NCBI RefSeq assembly: GCF_900101865.1
Contig: NZ_FNAH01000008.1
Span: 112,076 to 176,075 of the forward strand
Direction of reading: 5' to 3'
Source: Paracoccus isoporae
GTDB lineage: Bacteria > Pseudomonadota > Alphaproteobacteria > Rhodobacterales > Rhodobacteraceae
DNA length: 64,000 nucleotides
Shown: one piece after another, positions 53,101-61,248 of the stretch
Numbering within the stretch: the stretch's first letter is position 1
How the letters are laid out: each line of letters opens with the position of its first letter
Notes under the pieces: generated by a model
Databases searched by the model: none
Told to the model about the DNA's origin: nothing
Seen by the model: the letters and a program-made list of their open reading frames with translations, nothing else
Position numbers and translations under genes: made by a program

Positions 53101-53757
53101 CTAGTCGCCTAGGTGACGCTGGAGGAATTGCAGCGCCGCCAGCAGCCCGTCCTGCGAAATGCCGTGCGGCGTGCCTGCCATCACATGGGTGGCGACCTCG
53201 AAACCCGCCGCCGAAAGCCCCGCCTCTGCCTTCGCCAGATCGGTGAAGGGCACGACCGGATCCTGATCGCCATGCAGCAGCAGCACGGGCGGTTTCGACC
53301 GCGCCTCGGCCGCCAGCAGTTCTGGCACCAGCAGACGACCCGAAAACCCGACAATTCCCGCCACGGGCTCGGCCCGGCGCGGCACCACATGCAGCGCCAT
53401 CATGGTGCCCTGCGAAAACCCGACCACCGCCAGCCGCGCCGGGGCGATCCCCTCGGACGAAAGCACCTGATCGAGAAAGGCGTTGATGTCGTCGACCGAC
53501 TGGGCCATCGAGGCGCGCGCCTGCTCCTCGGTCGAGCCGTCCATCCACGGGATCGGAAACCACTGCTTGCCGAACGGGTTGCCGGCGCTGCGTTCGGGCG
53601 CATCGGGTGCGAAGAAGGCGGTGTCCGGCAGATGCGGACCCAGCACGTCGGCCAGCCCCAGCAGATCGGCGCCGTCCGCCCCGTAGCCATGCAGGAACAC
53701 CACGGCGCTGCTGGCATTGGCCGGGCCCTTTCGTTCGGATTTCAGCTCTCGCACCAT
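53101..53757 (-). CDS. Alpha/beta hydrolase (phospholipase/carboxylesterase family)
   Basis: This 218-residue hydrolase resembles bacterial carboxylesterases/acyl-protein-thioesterase relatives: VVFLHGYGADGADLLGLADV, FAPDAPERS, the nucleophile in AVVGFSQGTMMALHV, Asp in LLLHGDQDPVVPF and His in MAGTPHGISQDGL. It would hydrolyse small esters or lysophospholipids. Two starts are possible: ATG 53757 (used, GTGAGA upstream) and ATG 53769. It is divergent from the zf-TFIIB gene. Confidence 0.93.
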   Translation of the reverse strand: MVRELKSERKGPANASSAVVFLHGYGADGADLLGLADVLGPHLPDTAFFAPDAPERSAGNPFGKQWFPIPWMDGSTEEQARASMAQSVDDINAFLDQVLSSEGIAPARLAVVGFSQGTMMALHVVPRRAEPVAGIVGFSGRLLVPELLAAEARSKPPVLLLHGDQDPVVPFTDLAKAEAGLSAAGFEVATHVMAGTPHGISQDGLLAALQFLQRHLGD

Positions 53758-53890
53758 AGGTCTCACCATGCTGTCGGGACGGGTTCGGGCAGAGTGTTAC
53801 GCGCCCGGCGGGCCGCCTGCAACCGCGCCGGCTTGCATGGGCCGGACCCGTCCCCATCTAGACGGCAGAACCCAAGCAAAGGAAGCCGCG

Positions 53891-54292
53891 ATGAAATGTC
53901 CGATCGATGACGAGACCCTGCTGATGACCACCCGCAGCGGTGTCGAGATCGACTACTGCCCGAAATGTCGCGGAGTCTGGCTGGATCGCGGCGAGCTGGA
54001 CAAGATCATCGACAAAAGCGTGGGCGAGGCCACGCCGCCCGTCATGCTGGCGCAGCCCGCCGCCGAGGCGCAGGCGGCCTTCGGTCAGCCCCTCCGCGAT
54101 CCGCGCGACGTCGATCCAGCGGCATGGCGGCGTGATCGGCGTGACGAAGACCGGCGCGACACCCGCCATGATGATACCGGCGATCGGCGCCGGGACCGCA
54201 GGGACAGATTTGACGATGACGAAGATGATCGCGATCGGCGCAGGCGCAAGAAGCGCAAGGACAGTTTCCTGAGCGAGCTGTTCGACTTCTGA
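53891..54292 (+). CDS. zf-TFIIB domain protein with charged Arg/Asp tail
   Basis: This 133-residue protein opens with a TFIIB-like zinc-ribbon: MKCPIDDETLLM and IDYCPKCRGVWLDRGELDK (Cys3, Cys23, Cys26). A linker (about 45-75) leads to a low-complexity tail of Arg, Asp and Lys (about 72-125) that ends KDSFLSELFDF. The tail looks disordered and the final hydrophobic-acidic end may dock a partner. Function unknown; the family is common in proteobacteria. Start at 53891; the frame back to 53717 is in the divergent gene's region. Confidence 0.87.
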   Translation: MKCPIDDETLLMTTRSGVEIDYCPKCRGVWLDRGELDKIIDKSVGEATPPVMLAQPAAEAQAAFGQPLRDPRDVDPAAWRRDRRDEDRRDTRHDDTGDRRRDRRDRFDDDEDDRDRRRRKKRKDSFLSELFDF

Positions 54293-54350
54293 CACCGGCT
54301 GCAGGGCGGCCGCGCCGTTGTCATCCTGCGCGTGGCCCGATCCTGTCGGA

Positions 54351-54590
54351 TCAGGCGATCTCGACCGTGTATTTCTCGATGACCGTGTTGGCCAGCAGCG
54401 TCTCGCACATCCGCGCCACCTCGGCTTCGGCTTCTGCCTTGTCAGTGGCGGACAGGTCCAGTTCGATCACCTTGCCCTGGCGGACCGCGTCCACCCCCTT
54501 GTGACCCAGACCGGACAGCGCGTGCCGGATCGCCTCGCCCTGCGGATCGAGCACGCCATCCTTCAGCATGATTGTCACACGAGCTTTCAT
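54351..54590 (-). CDS. purS: Phosphoribosylformylglycinamidine synthase subunit PurS
   Basis: This 79-residue PurS begins MKARVTIMLKDGVLDPQGEA and has IRHALSGLGHKGVDAVRQGK, the family pattern. PurS joins PurL and PurQ in the formylglycinamidine synthase complex of purine synthesis. AAGGA precedes the ATG, 11 nt after the purC stop. purQ and purL are not in the window; in relatives purQ follows purS, but here a convergent zf-TFIIB gene does. Confidence 0.95.
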   Translation of the reverse strand: MKARVTIMLKDGVLDPQGEAIRHALSGLGHKGVDAVRQGKVIELDLSATDKAEAEAEVARMCETLLANTVIEKYTVEIA

Positions 54591-54601
54591 CGGGCAGTCC
54601 T

Positions 54602-55366
54602 TCAGTTGATCAGGGTCGGCTTGTTGATCGGCGCGGCATTGGCGGGCATCAGCCCCAACCGGCGCGCGACCTCGGTATAGGCGTCGGTCAGATTGCCCAG
54701 ATCGCGGCGGAACACGTCCTTGTCGAGCTTTTGCCCGGTCTTCACGTCCCAGAGCCTGCAGGAATCGGGGCTGATCTCGTCGGCCACGATCAGCCGCATG
54801 AAATCGCCGTCCCAGATCCGCCCGATCTCGATCTTGAAGTCAACGAGCTTGATCCCGACGCCGAAAAACACGCCGGACAGGAAATCATTCACCCGCAGGG
54901 CGAGGCTGACGATATCGTCCAGATCCTGCTGGCTGGCCCAGCCGAAGGCGATGACATATTCCTCGGACACCATCGGATCGCCGAGCTCGTCATTCTTGAA
55001 GCTGTATTCGACAATGGGGCGGGGAAGCTGCGTGCCTTCCTCCAGCCCCAGCCGCTTGGCCAGGCTGCCGGCGGCGAAATTGCGCACGATGACCTCGAGC
55101 GGGATGATCTCGACCTGACGGATCAGTTGCTCGCGCATATTGATGCGGCGGATGAAATGGTTCGGCACGCCGATATTGGTCAGCCCCTGCATGAAGAATT
55201 CGGACAGGCGGTTGTTCAGCACGCCCTTGCCTTCGATCGTGGCCTTCTTCTGCGCGTTAAAGGCGGTTGCGTCATCCTTGAAATACTGCACCAGCGTGCC
55301 GGGCTCGGTGCCTTCATACAGGATCTTGGCCTTGCCTTCGTAGATCTTCTTGCGCCGGGGTGCCAT
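54602..55366 (-). CDS. purC: Phosphoribosylaminoimidazole-succinocarboxamide synthase
   Basis: This 254-residue SAICAR synthase starts [20 protein letters not shown] and shows the ATP/CAIR-binding motifs [40 protein letters not shown] and [11 protein letters not shown]. It condenses CAIR with aspartate in purine synthesis. It forms a two-gene operon with purS. The frame to 55525 is unsupported; ATG 55366 matches family start and length. Confidence 0.96.
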   Translation of the reverse strand: MAPRRKKIYEGKAKILYEGTEPGTLVQYFKDDATAFNAQKKATIEGKGVLNNRLSEFFMQGLTNIGVPNHFIRRINMREQLIRQVEIIPLEVIVRNFAAGSLAKRLGLEEGTQLPRPIVEYSFKNDELGDPMVSEEYVIAFGWASQQDLDDIVSLALRVNDFLSGVFFGVGIKLVDFKIEIGRIWDGDFMRLIVADEISPDSCRLWDVKTGQKLDKDVFRRDLGNLTDAYTEVARRLGLMPANAAPINKPTLIN

Positions 55367-55517
55367 GGGATGCGCTGTCCTTTCAGGGCAGGATGGAATT
55401 GCCCCGCCTATAGGCCCAAAGCGCCCGCGCGGCAATACTGGGCCGCGGCCGGGCGATACAGGGTTGTGATATACGGCCTCTATGGGCATATGAAGGACAG
55501 GTTTCAGGGAGACGCGA

Positions 55518-55832
55518 ATGACCACTTTCGACGACCGCGAACGCTCTTACGAGGCGAAATTTGCACGCGACGCCGATCTGCGCTTCAAGGCCGAGGCACG
55601 GCGCAACCGCCTTCTGGGCGAATGGGCCGCCGGGGTGCTGGGCAAATCGGGCGAGGACGCGAAGGCCTATGCGCTGAGCGTGGTGACCTCGGATTTCGAG
55701 GAGCCGGGCGATGAGGATGTGTTCCGCAAGGTGGCCGCCGATCTGGACGGCAAGGCGGACGAGGCGGAAATCCGGGCCAAGATGGCCGAGCTGGTGGTGG
55801 TCGCGCGCGATCAGATCATCAACGAAAGCTGA
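55518..55832 (+). CDS. F1-ATPase zeta subunit (DUF1476), ATP-hydrolysis inhibitor
   Basis: This 104-residue protein matches the zeta inhibitor of the Paracoccus denitrificans F1-ATPase almost throughout by family pattern: [60 protein letters not shown]. The N-terminal segment is the inhibitory helix that blocks ATP hydrolysis by F1; the rest is a four-helix bundle. It is a single gene with its own terminator. The other atp genes are not here, as is usual for this subunit. Confidence 0.93.
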   Translation: MTTFDDRERSYEAKFARDADLRFKAEARRNRLLGEWAAGVLGKSGEDAKAYALSVVTSDFEEPGDEDVFRKVAADLDGKADEAEIRAKMAELVVVARDQIINES

Positions 55833-55867
55833 ACCGGCAGGCCCTTCGGTCTATCCAGTTCCGAACC

Positions 55868-55894
55868 GGCCCGGCGGCATTGCCGGGCCTTTTT
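55868..55894 (+). terminator. Rho-independent terminator of the zeta-subunit gene
   Basis: GGCCCGGC (55868-55875) and GCCGGGCC (55882-55889) form a perfect 8-bp stem with a 6-nt loop, followed by TTTTT. It ends the plus-strand gene whose stop is at 55832, before the convergent hydroxylase stop at 55921. Confidence 0.9.
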
Positions 55895-55920
55895 CGTTGC
55901 AGAACCGGCGGGCTGCCGGG

Positions 55921-57111
55921 CTACTTCGCGCCCAGCCCGGCCCGCATCATCAGCCGCCTGACCGGGGCTATGCCATAGATCGCCCCCAGCCCGGCCGCGC
56001 GCAGGTCGCGCAGCGGGCGCGGCGCCACCATGCTGGCGCGGTTCAACAGGTCGATCCCCGCGAGCCGCAGCCGGGCATCGCGCCAGCGGTTTGCCTGGAA
56101 GGCATCGAGACTTTCCCGGCTGCCCGGCGCGTCGCGTGACAGATCCAGAAGCAGCGACAGATCGGCCAGGCTCATGTTCAGCCCTTGCGCCCCGATCGGC
56201 GGCAGCACATGGGCGGCCTCGGCGATCAGGGCGGTGCGGGGACCGGTGAACCGCTCGGCAATCTGGCTGATGATCGGCCAGGCGCTGAGCCGTGTCACTG
56301 GGGTCAGTCGGCCCAAGATGCCGGTGGAGCGGGCATTCAACTCCGCCTTAAACGCATCGTCATCCAGCGACATCAGCCGGGCGATCTCCGGCCCGCGTTC
56401 CAGCCAGACCACGGCGGAGGACGGCTTGCCGTCCCGGTCGGGCAGCGGGACCAGCGTGAAGGGGCCGCCGCTGCGATGGATCTCGGTCGAGACATTCCGG
56501 TGAGGACGCTCATGGGTGACGGCAAAGGCAAGCGCCTTCTGGCCGTATCGGGTGGTATGGACACCGATCCCGAGCGCATTGCGGATGGCCGAGTCGCGCC
56601 CGTCCGCGCCCACGACGAGCTTCGCCACGATGCGGTGGCCATCCGACAGCGTGACGATTGCCTCCTGCTCCCGCGCGATCAGCCCGGTGGTGACGGTGCC
56701 GGTGCGGTATTCCACGTTCGGCATCTCGGCCAGGCAGGCCGCGATTTCGCGCCGCAGCAGCCAGTTGGGCAGGTTCCAGCCGAACGGCGCGTCGGAAATA
56801 TCCGAGGCGTCGAAATCCCGGATCAGCCGCGCCTCAGGCTCTGCGCCGCCCGCATCCACGATCCGCATCACCTGCAATGGCGTGGCGTGCGGGGCCAGCC
56901 GCGCCCACAGCCCGGCGCGCTCCAGCAGCCGGATCGAGGGCTGAAGAAACGCGGTGCTGCGCAGATCGGACCCGGCCGCGCTCTCCTCCGTGATCGGGGG
57001 GGCAGGGTCCACGCAGACCACGTCATGTCCGTCAGCCCCGAACGCCGCCGCCGCAATCAGCCCGGCAATGCCGCCGCCGGAAATCAGGATGTCGCGATGC
57101 GGGACGTCCAT
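55921..57111 (-). CDS. UbiH/UbiF/COQ6-family FAD-dependent monooxygenase
   Basis: This 396-residue flavoprotein has the N-terminal dinucleotide fold DILISGGGIAGLIAAAAF, the DG motif LVVGADGRDSAIRN and the C-terminal FAD motif LIAEAAHVLPPIGAQGLNMS. The usual GD before AAH reads AE here; related alphaproteobacterial UbiL-type enzymes have GE. Ubiquinone-ring hydroxylation is the likely role. Start MDVPHRDILISGGGIAG at 57111 is used; the frame upstream to 57225 covers the next gene. It lies 5 nt after the small membrane protein gene on the same strand. Confidence 0.92.
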   Translation of the reverse strand: MDVPHRDILISGGGIAGLIAAAAFGADGHDVVCVDPAPPITEESAAGSDLRSTAFLQPSIRLLERAGLWARLAPHATPLQVMRIVDAGGAEPEARLIRDFDASDISDAPFGWNLPNWLLRREIAACLAEMPNVEYRTGTVTTGLIAREQEAIVTLSDGHRIVAKLVVGADGRDSAIRNALGIGVHTTRYGQKALAFAVTHERPHRNVSTEIHRSGGPFTLVPLPDRDGKPSSAVVWLERGPEIARLMSLDDDAFKAELNARSTGILGRLTPVTRLSAWPIISQIAERFTGPRTALIAEAAHVLPPIGAQGLNMSLADLSLLLDLSRDAPGSRESLDAFQANRWRDARLRLAGIDLLNRASMVAPRPLRDLRAAGLGAIYGIAPVRRLMMRAGLGAK

Positions 57112-57116
57112 CCGCC

Positions 57117-57323
57117 TCAATTGCCCAGCATGAAGGCGATCAGCGCGGCGAAGCAGGCCGCTGTCCCGGCAAGGCCGATCACCCCGAGCGCGGGCAGGCC
57201 GAACAATGTCACACTCGCCGCGCACAGCACGATCAGCCCGAGCGTCACCATCAGGATCAGCCTTGCCTGGCGGTTTTCCGCAGCCGTCGCCTGGGCGTCA
57301 TCGGTGAGAGAGTTTCGGGTCAT
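57117..57323 (-). CDS. Small membrane protein (68 aa)
   Basis: This 68-residue protein begins MTRNSLTDDAQATAAENRQA, a polar helical start. Two hydrophobic segments follow: LILMVTLGLIVLCAASVTLF, then GVIGLAGTAACFAALIAFML. ATG 57323 is chosen because AGAGGAG lies 6 nt upstream (ATG 57329 has none at useful distance). Function unknown. It stands directly upstream of the ubiquinone-type hydroxylase gene and may be cotranscribed. Confidence 0.8.
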   Translation of the reverse strand: MTRNSLTDDAQATAAENRQARLILMVTLGLIVLCAASVTLFGLPALGVIGLAGTAACFAALIAFMLGN

Positions 57324-57373
57324 CGTCATCTCCTCTGGCGCGTTCCAGCCAGACCCTGCCAGACCGCCCATCG

Positions 57374-58036
57374 TCACACAAGTGAGCGCAGAAACCCTGT
57401 CAGATCATCGGTGCGGAACTGGACATGATCGCCGAGCTTCTGGCGCGCGTCGAGCAGGTCGGGCCCATGGCGCCCCGCACCCACCAGAATCGTGCGCATT
57501 CCCAGTGTTGCGGGCACGGCCAGGTTGCGCGGGTCGTCCTCGAACATCGCCGCGCGGGCCGGGTCGAACCCGTGCGCCGCAATCACTGCGTCATATGCGC
57601 GCGGATCGGGCTTGGGCTGGAAATCGACCTCTTCGATGCCGTAGATCGCCTCGAATACCGGCAAGCCAAGCTCAGCCAGCACCCTCTCGGCATAGGCCCT
57701 GTCGGCATTGGTGTGCACGATCTTGCGCCCCGGGAGGGCAGAGATCGCCGCCGCCAGTTCCGGGTCGGGGTCCAGCACCGAAAAATCGATGTCATGGACG
57801 TCCAGCAGATATTCATGCGGATCCAGCGAATGCTCGGCCATCAGTCCGGCCAGCGTCGTGCCGTAATCGCGCCAGTACTGCATCCGCAGCCGGTCGGCCT
57901 CTGCCGCCGCGACGCCAAGGACGCGGGAGACATGCGCGGTCATGCGCGCCTCGATCTGCGCGAACAGCGCCGCCTCGGGCGGATAAAGCGTGTTGTCGAG
58001 ATCGAAGATCCAGGTTTCGGTCCGTGAAAAATCCAT
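57374..58036 (-). CDS. HAD-family pyrimidine 5'-nucleotidase-type phosphatase
   Basis: This 220-residue HAD hydrolase has motif I WIFDLDNTLYPPEAA (Asp12, Asp14), motif II KIVHTNADRAYAERV and motif III-IV KPDPRAYDAV with MFEDDPRNL. The FDLDNTLY version is typical of pyrimidine 5'-nucleotidases (SDT1/YjjG-like). ATG 58036 is the start. The same frame stays open to 58954, but that part is antisense to a repeat-rich gene and lacks homology-like features. Confidence 0.93.
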   Translation of the reverse strand: MDFSRTETWIFDLDNTLYPPEAALFAQIEARMTAHVSRVLGVAAAEADRLRMQYWRDYGTTLAGLMAEHSLDPHEYLLDVHDIDFSVLDPDPELAAAISALPGRKIVHTNADRAYAERVLAELGLPVFEAIYGIEEVDFQPKPDPRAYDAVIAAHGFDPARAAMFEDDPRNLAVPATLGMRTILVGAGRHGPDLLDARQKLGDHVQFRTDDLTGFLRSLV

Positions 58037-58340
58037 GACCCGCTCATAGGCGGCCAGCCTCCTCGCTGCAATCTCTGCGCGCGTTGCGCCGGGGCGCGGC
58101 TGGCTAACAAATGATGCAGGAACGATTTCCCGGTCACGAGCTTTTGTCGGTGGATTGTCGCCGATGCGCGGGTCTTCTGCCAGAGACGTGGCAGCGTGCG
58201 GCGATCCACGACGCAGCCAATATGCGGCGTCGCTCGCCCATCCAGGGCGGGCATGGGCCGGGGCAGCCGCCCTTGGTGATGTAGAGCATGGCGGCCGGTC
58301 GGGGCGCCATCTTTGAGAGTACAACGGGAAGGAGGCTTTC
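58037..58340. other. Intergenic region without recognised gene
   Basis: This 304-nt gap lies between the divergent HAD phosphatase gene and the secreted repeat protein gene. It should hold both promoters. Apart from the AAGGAGG ribosome site at 58331-58337 I see no RNA gene, hairpin or conserved ORF in it. Confidence 0.6.
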
Positions 58341-59762
58341 GTGGCCAACAAATCTGTTTTCAGCCCGCTCATGCTGGGCACGGCGATTTCACTGTCCTTT
58401 GCGTCGGCCGGTTTCGGCCAGACGCTGAACGTCAACGAGGAGGCCCTCGCGGACAAGAGCGAGGAATGCCAGATGCTCGGCCAGTGGCTGAGCGAGAATG
58501 GCAACGAGATCGGCGACATGCAGCCGGAGATGCTCGCCCAGGCGATCAACGGCGACAACTCGGCGCAATGCGCGGAACTGGCCGCACAGCTTTCGGGTGA
58601 GGCCCCGGCAGAAGGCGCCGAAGCCGAGACCGAGATGACCGAGATGGAGGCGACCGAAGAGACCGAGGCGACGGCAGAAGCCGATGCGACCGCGGAAGCA
58701 GAGGCCGACGCCGAAATCGTCGAAGAGGTCGATCTGTCGCAGAACATCGAGGTCGAGGGCGAAGCCCGCGTGGTCGTGCCGGAGCCGAACGTCGATGTCC
58801 GTGTCCCGCAGCCTGAAGTCACGGTAACCTCGACACCGCCGCAAGTGGCCGTCAACGAAGCGCCGACCCAGATCGAGATCGAGCAGCAGCAGCCCGAAGT
58901 CGCCGTCGAGATCCCCGAGATCATCGTCCGCGTCAACGTGCCCGCGCCGCGCATCTACATGCTTCAGGGCGATCCCGAAGTCAGTGTGACCTCCGCCGAT
59001 CCGCAGGTTGAAGTCGTGCAGGGCGATCCCGAAATCACCGTCACCCAGGGCGAGCCGCAGCTTAACGTCGATCTCGGCGTGGGCGAGGACAGCGCCGATG
59101 CCGGTGGCGACGATGCCGAGATGGCATCCGCCGAAGGTGAAGGCGGCGAGCAGTCGGTTGACGGCAATGTCGAAGTTGTCGAAGAGCAGCCGATCGTGCA
59201 GCTCGTTCAGGCCGAGGGCGAGCCGGAAGTCACCGTGACCCAGTCCGAGCCGGAGCTGTCATACACCGGTGCTGAAGCCAACGTCACCGTGACGATGACC
59301 GAGCAGCCGACCATCGAAGTGATGACCTCGGGCGAGCCGGAAGTGACCTTCGAGACGATGGAAGAGCGCGAGGCACGCCGGGCCGAAGGCGGTGACGCCG
59401 CTGCCGCCGCCGAAGGCGAGGATGCCGAGGCTGCCGCCGCGGAAGGCGACCAGGCCGCAGCCGGCGAAATGACGGTGGGCGACGTTCTGGCGATGGACGT
59501 GCTCGACGTGAACGGCGAGGATGTCGGCGATCCGGAAGCGATCATCGAAGAGGATGGCGTCCGCTACCTGGTGTTCTCGAATGGCGGCTTCCTGGACATC
59601 GGTGACACCGAGGTTCCGGTGCCGATGGAGCGCATCACCATGCAGGGCGACGCCCTGATGCTGGGTGAGCTGACCGAAGCCGAGATCGAGGCCGCCAGCA
59701 ATTTCGAATATGACTCGGAACTGGCACTCGACAATGAAGAGATGGTCCAGATCGCGCAGTAA
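58341..59762 (+). CDS. Secreted acidic repeat protein with C-terminal PRC-barrel-like domain
   Basis: This 473-residue exported protein starts at GTG 58341 with AAGGAGG upstream. A signal peptide covers about residues 1-26 (MLGTAISLSFASAGFGQ). A cysteine-containing helical segment follows (Cys43, Cys77), then a Glu/Ala/Thr-rich acidic linker (85-128). At about 148-338 roughly ten copies of a P-x-V-x-V unit occur (for example PEVTVTST, PEVAVEIP, PEITVTQG, PEVTVTQS). An Ala/Glu linker (350-374) leads to a PRC-barrel-like end (MTVGDVLAMDVLDVNGEDVG, GVRYLVFSNGGFLDIG, VPMERI). The repeats look like beta-strands. Function unknown; a surface or periplasmic structural role is inferred. A terminator follows. 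Confidence 0.85.
   Translation: MANKSVFSPLMLGTAISLSFASAGFGQTLNVNEEALADKSEECQMLGQWLSENGNEIGDMQPEMLAQAINGDNSAQCAELAAQLSGEAPAEGAEAETEMTEMEATEETEATAEADATAEAEADAEIVEEVDLSQNIEVEGEARVVVPEPNVDVRVPQPEVTVTSTPPQVAVNEAPTQIEIEQQQPEVAVEIPEIIVRVNVPAPRIYMLQGDPEVSVTSADPQVEVVQGDPEITVTQGEPQLNVDLGVGEDSADAGGDDAEMASAEGEGGEQSVDGNVEVVEEQPIVQLVQAEGEPEVTVTQSEPELSYTGAEANVTVTMTEQPTIEVMTSGEPEVTFETMEEREARRAEGGDAAAAAEGEDAEAAAAEGDQAAAGEMTVGDVLAMDVLDVNGEDVGDPEAIIEEDGVRYLVFSNGGFLDIGDTEVPVPMERITMQGDALMLGELTEAEIEAASNFEYDSELALDNEEMVQIAQ
58782..59354 (+). repeat. Degenerate P-x-V-x-V protein repeats
   Basis: Within the secreted acidic protein the short unit P-(E/Q)-(V/I/L)-x-(V/Y) recurs about ten times at spacings of roughly 9-18 residues. 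The DNA echoes this as repeated CCCGAAGTC/CCGGAAGTCACC-like blocks, which also keep an antisense frame open. Confidence 0.75.
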
Positions 59763-59800
59763 CCCCGCACGATCCCCGTCAATCGACGGCAACACAACGG

Positions 59801-59828
59801 AATGCCCGGCCGCTAGGTCGGGCATTTT
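59801..59828 (+). terminator. Rho-independent terminator of the secreted repeat protein gene
   Basis: AATGCCCGGCC (59801-59811) and GGTCGGGCATT (59816-59826) form an 11-bp stem with one G-T pair and a 4-nt loop, followed by further T residues (TTTT in all). It lies 39 nt after the stop at 59762. Confidence 0.88.
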
Positions 59829-59902
59829 GCATTGCGGCGGGTCCCCATGCTGGTCGCGGCTTCGCGCTTGCAATCCGCCGCTGAATCCCCGCAACTGATC
59901 CC

Positions 59903-60526
59903 ATGAAAGATGCGTATAGCCTGATTGTCGACGCCATCGATAGCGGCACCTACAAGCCCGGAGACCGGCTGGTCGAATCCGAGCTGGCCGAACGCTTCGG
60001 CGTCTCCCGGACCCCGGTGCGCGAGGCGTTGCAGCGGCTCGAGACGCAGGCGATGGTCAAGCGCGACGGCCGCTCGCTGATCGTGGCGACGCTGGACCAC
60101 AACCAACTCTCAGAACTCTATACCGTACGCACCGAGCTGGAGGCACTGGCCGCGCGCCTCGCCGCGCGCCACGCCACGCCGGAGGAACTCCGCGTGCTTC
60201 AGTCGATGATCGACGAGGACATGAAGATGCTGCGCGACGCCGAGGCCCTGGCCCGGTCCAACCGCCGCTTCCATCACCAGATCCACCTGGCCTCGCATAA
60301 CCGCTATCTCGTTCAGCAACTGGATGTCGTGCATCGCAACATGGCGCTGATGGCGCGGACCTCGTTGGCTGTCGAGGGGCGGGGAAAGGCGGCGCTGTCG
60401 GAGCACCAGGCGATCGTCGAGGCGCTGAAATCCGGCGATGGCGCGGCGGCCGAGGCCGCGCTGCGCACCCATATCTCGAAGGCCTTTGAAACCCGGCTGC
60501 GCGAAGATGCGCAGCGCGACCGGTGA
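59903..60526 (+). CDS. GntR-family transcriptional regulator (FadR/FCD type)
   Basis: This 207-residue protein has a GntR winged HTH (GTYKPGDRLVESELAERFGV, SRTPVREALQRLETQAMV) and a C-terminal all-helical FCD domain. That domain carries metal/ligand residues (FHHQIHLASHNRYL, SEHQAIVEALKSGD). FCD regulators sense organic acids; the ligand here is unknown. Its stop overlaps the start of the DNA glycosylase gene (GTGA), an unexpected pairing. Confidence 0.93.
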   Translation: MKDAYSLIVDAIDSGTYKPGDRLVESELAERFGVSRTPVREALQRLETQAMVKRDGRSLIVATLDHNQLSELYTVRTELEALAARLAARHATPEELRVLQSMIDEDMKMLRDAEALARSNRRFHHQIHLASHNRYLVQQLDVVHRNMALMARTSLAVEGRGKAALSEHQAIVEALKSGDGAAAEAALRTHISKAFETRLREDAQRDR

Positions 60527-61146
60527 GGCGGATCGAGGGCGAGCCGGACCTGGCAGAGGGCGCGGCCCATCTGGCCGCGATCTGCCCCGTCTGGGCGGGT
60601 GCGCTGCCGGGGCTGGACCTGCCCCTGCGGCGGCGGCAGGACGGGTTTGCGGCGATTCTCGATGCGATCATCGGACAGCAGATCTCTATCGCGGCGGCTG
60701 GTGCCATCATGGCCCGGCTGCAGCAGGCCGGCCTGACCGAGCCCGCGGCGATCCGCGCGGCGGGTGAAGACGGGCTGCGCGGCTGTGGGGTGTCTGGCCC
60801 GAAGATCCGCTATCTCATGGGAATCGTGGCCCGCGAACCCGACTGGCGGGCGCTGCGCAACGCCAGCGACGACGAGGTGATCGCGACGCTGACCGCATTG
60901 CCGGGGATCGGCCGATGGACGGCGGAGATCTATCTCGCCTTCGCGCTTGGCCGCAGCGACGCGTTCCCATCGGGCGATCTGGCGCTGCAGGAATCCGCGC
61001 GCCTTCTTTACGGCCTCGATCAGCGGCCGAGCCCGAAACTGCTGGAGCAGATGGCCGAGCCGTGGCGCCCCTGGCGCGCGGTCGCGGCGCGGGCGCTGTG
61101 GTCCTATTACCGGGTCGCCAAGGGGCGCGACGGGGTGCGGAGTTGA
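60523..61146 (+). CDS. DNA-3-methyladenine glycosylase II (AlkA type)
   Basis: This 207-residue HhH-GPD glycosylase has AILDAIIGQQISIAAAGAIM, the helix-hairpin-helix LTALPGIGRWTAEIYLAFAL and the catalytic Asp152 in FPSGDLALQESA. It excises alkylated purines from DNA. It lacks the N-terminal AlkA/Ada fold seen in E. coli AlkA, like the shorter family members. Translation starts at GTG 60523 overlapping the GntR gene, so expression is coupled to that regulator. Confidence 0.93.
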   Translation: MRRIEGEPDLAEGAAHLAAICPVWAGALPGLDLPLRRRQDGFAAILDAIIGQQISIAAAGAIMARLQQAGLTEPAAIRAAGEDGLRGCGVSGPKIRYLMGIVAREPDWRALRNASDDEVIATLTALPGIGRWTAEIYLAFALGRSDAFPSGDLALQESARLLYGLDQRPSPKLLEQMAEPWRPWRAVAARALWSYYRVAKGRDGVRS

Positions 61147-61203
61147 CCAAGCGCCGACGGCGCACGCAGACGCATCCCTGAGGCGGGCGTGCCCCGACAA
61201 TGG

Positions 61204-61229
61204 AAAATGGCCCGGAGGATCCGGGCCAT
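61204..61229 (-). terminator. Rho-independent terminator of the OmpA-family gene
   Basis: ATGGCCCGGA (61207-61216) and TCCGGGCCAT (61220-61229) form a perfect 10-bp stem with a 3-nt loop. On the minus strand it is followed by TTT. It lies 20 nt after the stop at 61249 and separates this gene from the convergent glycosylase. Confidence 0.82.
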
Positions 61230-61248
61230 GTTGCGGGCTTTCGCGGCG

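Noticed and set aside
58037..58954. Upstream extension of the HAD phosphatase frame to 526 codons
   Set aside because: The extension is antisense to the secreted repeat protein, whose repeated GAAGTC-type codons keep that frame free of stops; its Ser/Ala/Thr-rich translation is meaningless, and the HAD domain begins exactly at 58036.
58782..59354. Regular repeats suggestive of a CRISPR array
   Set aside because: The repeats are in frame, degenerate and encode a P-x-V-x-V protein pattern; there are no uniform spacers and no cas genes.
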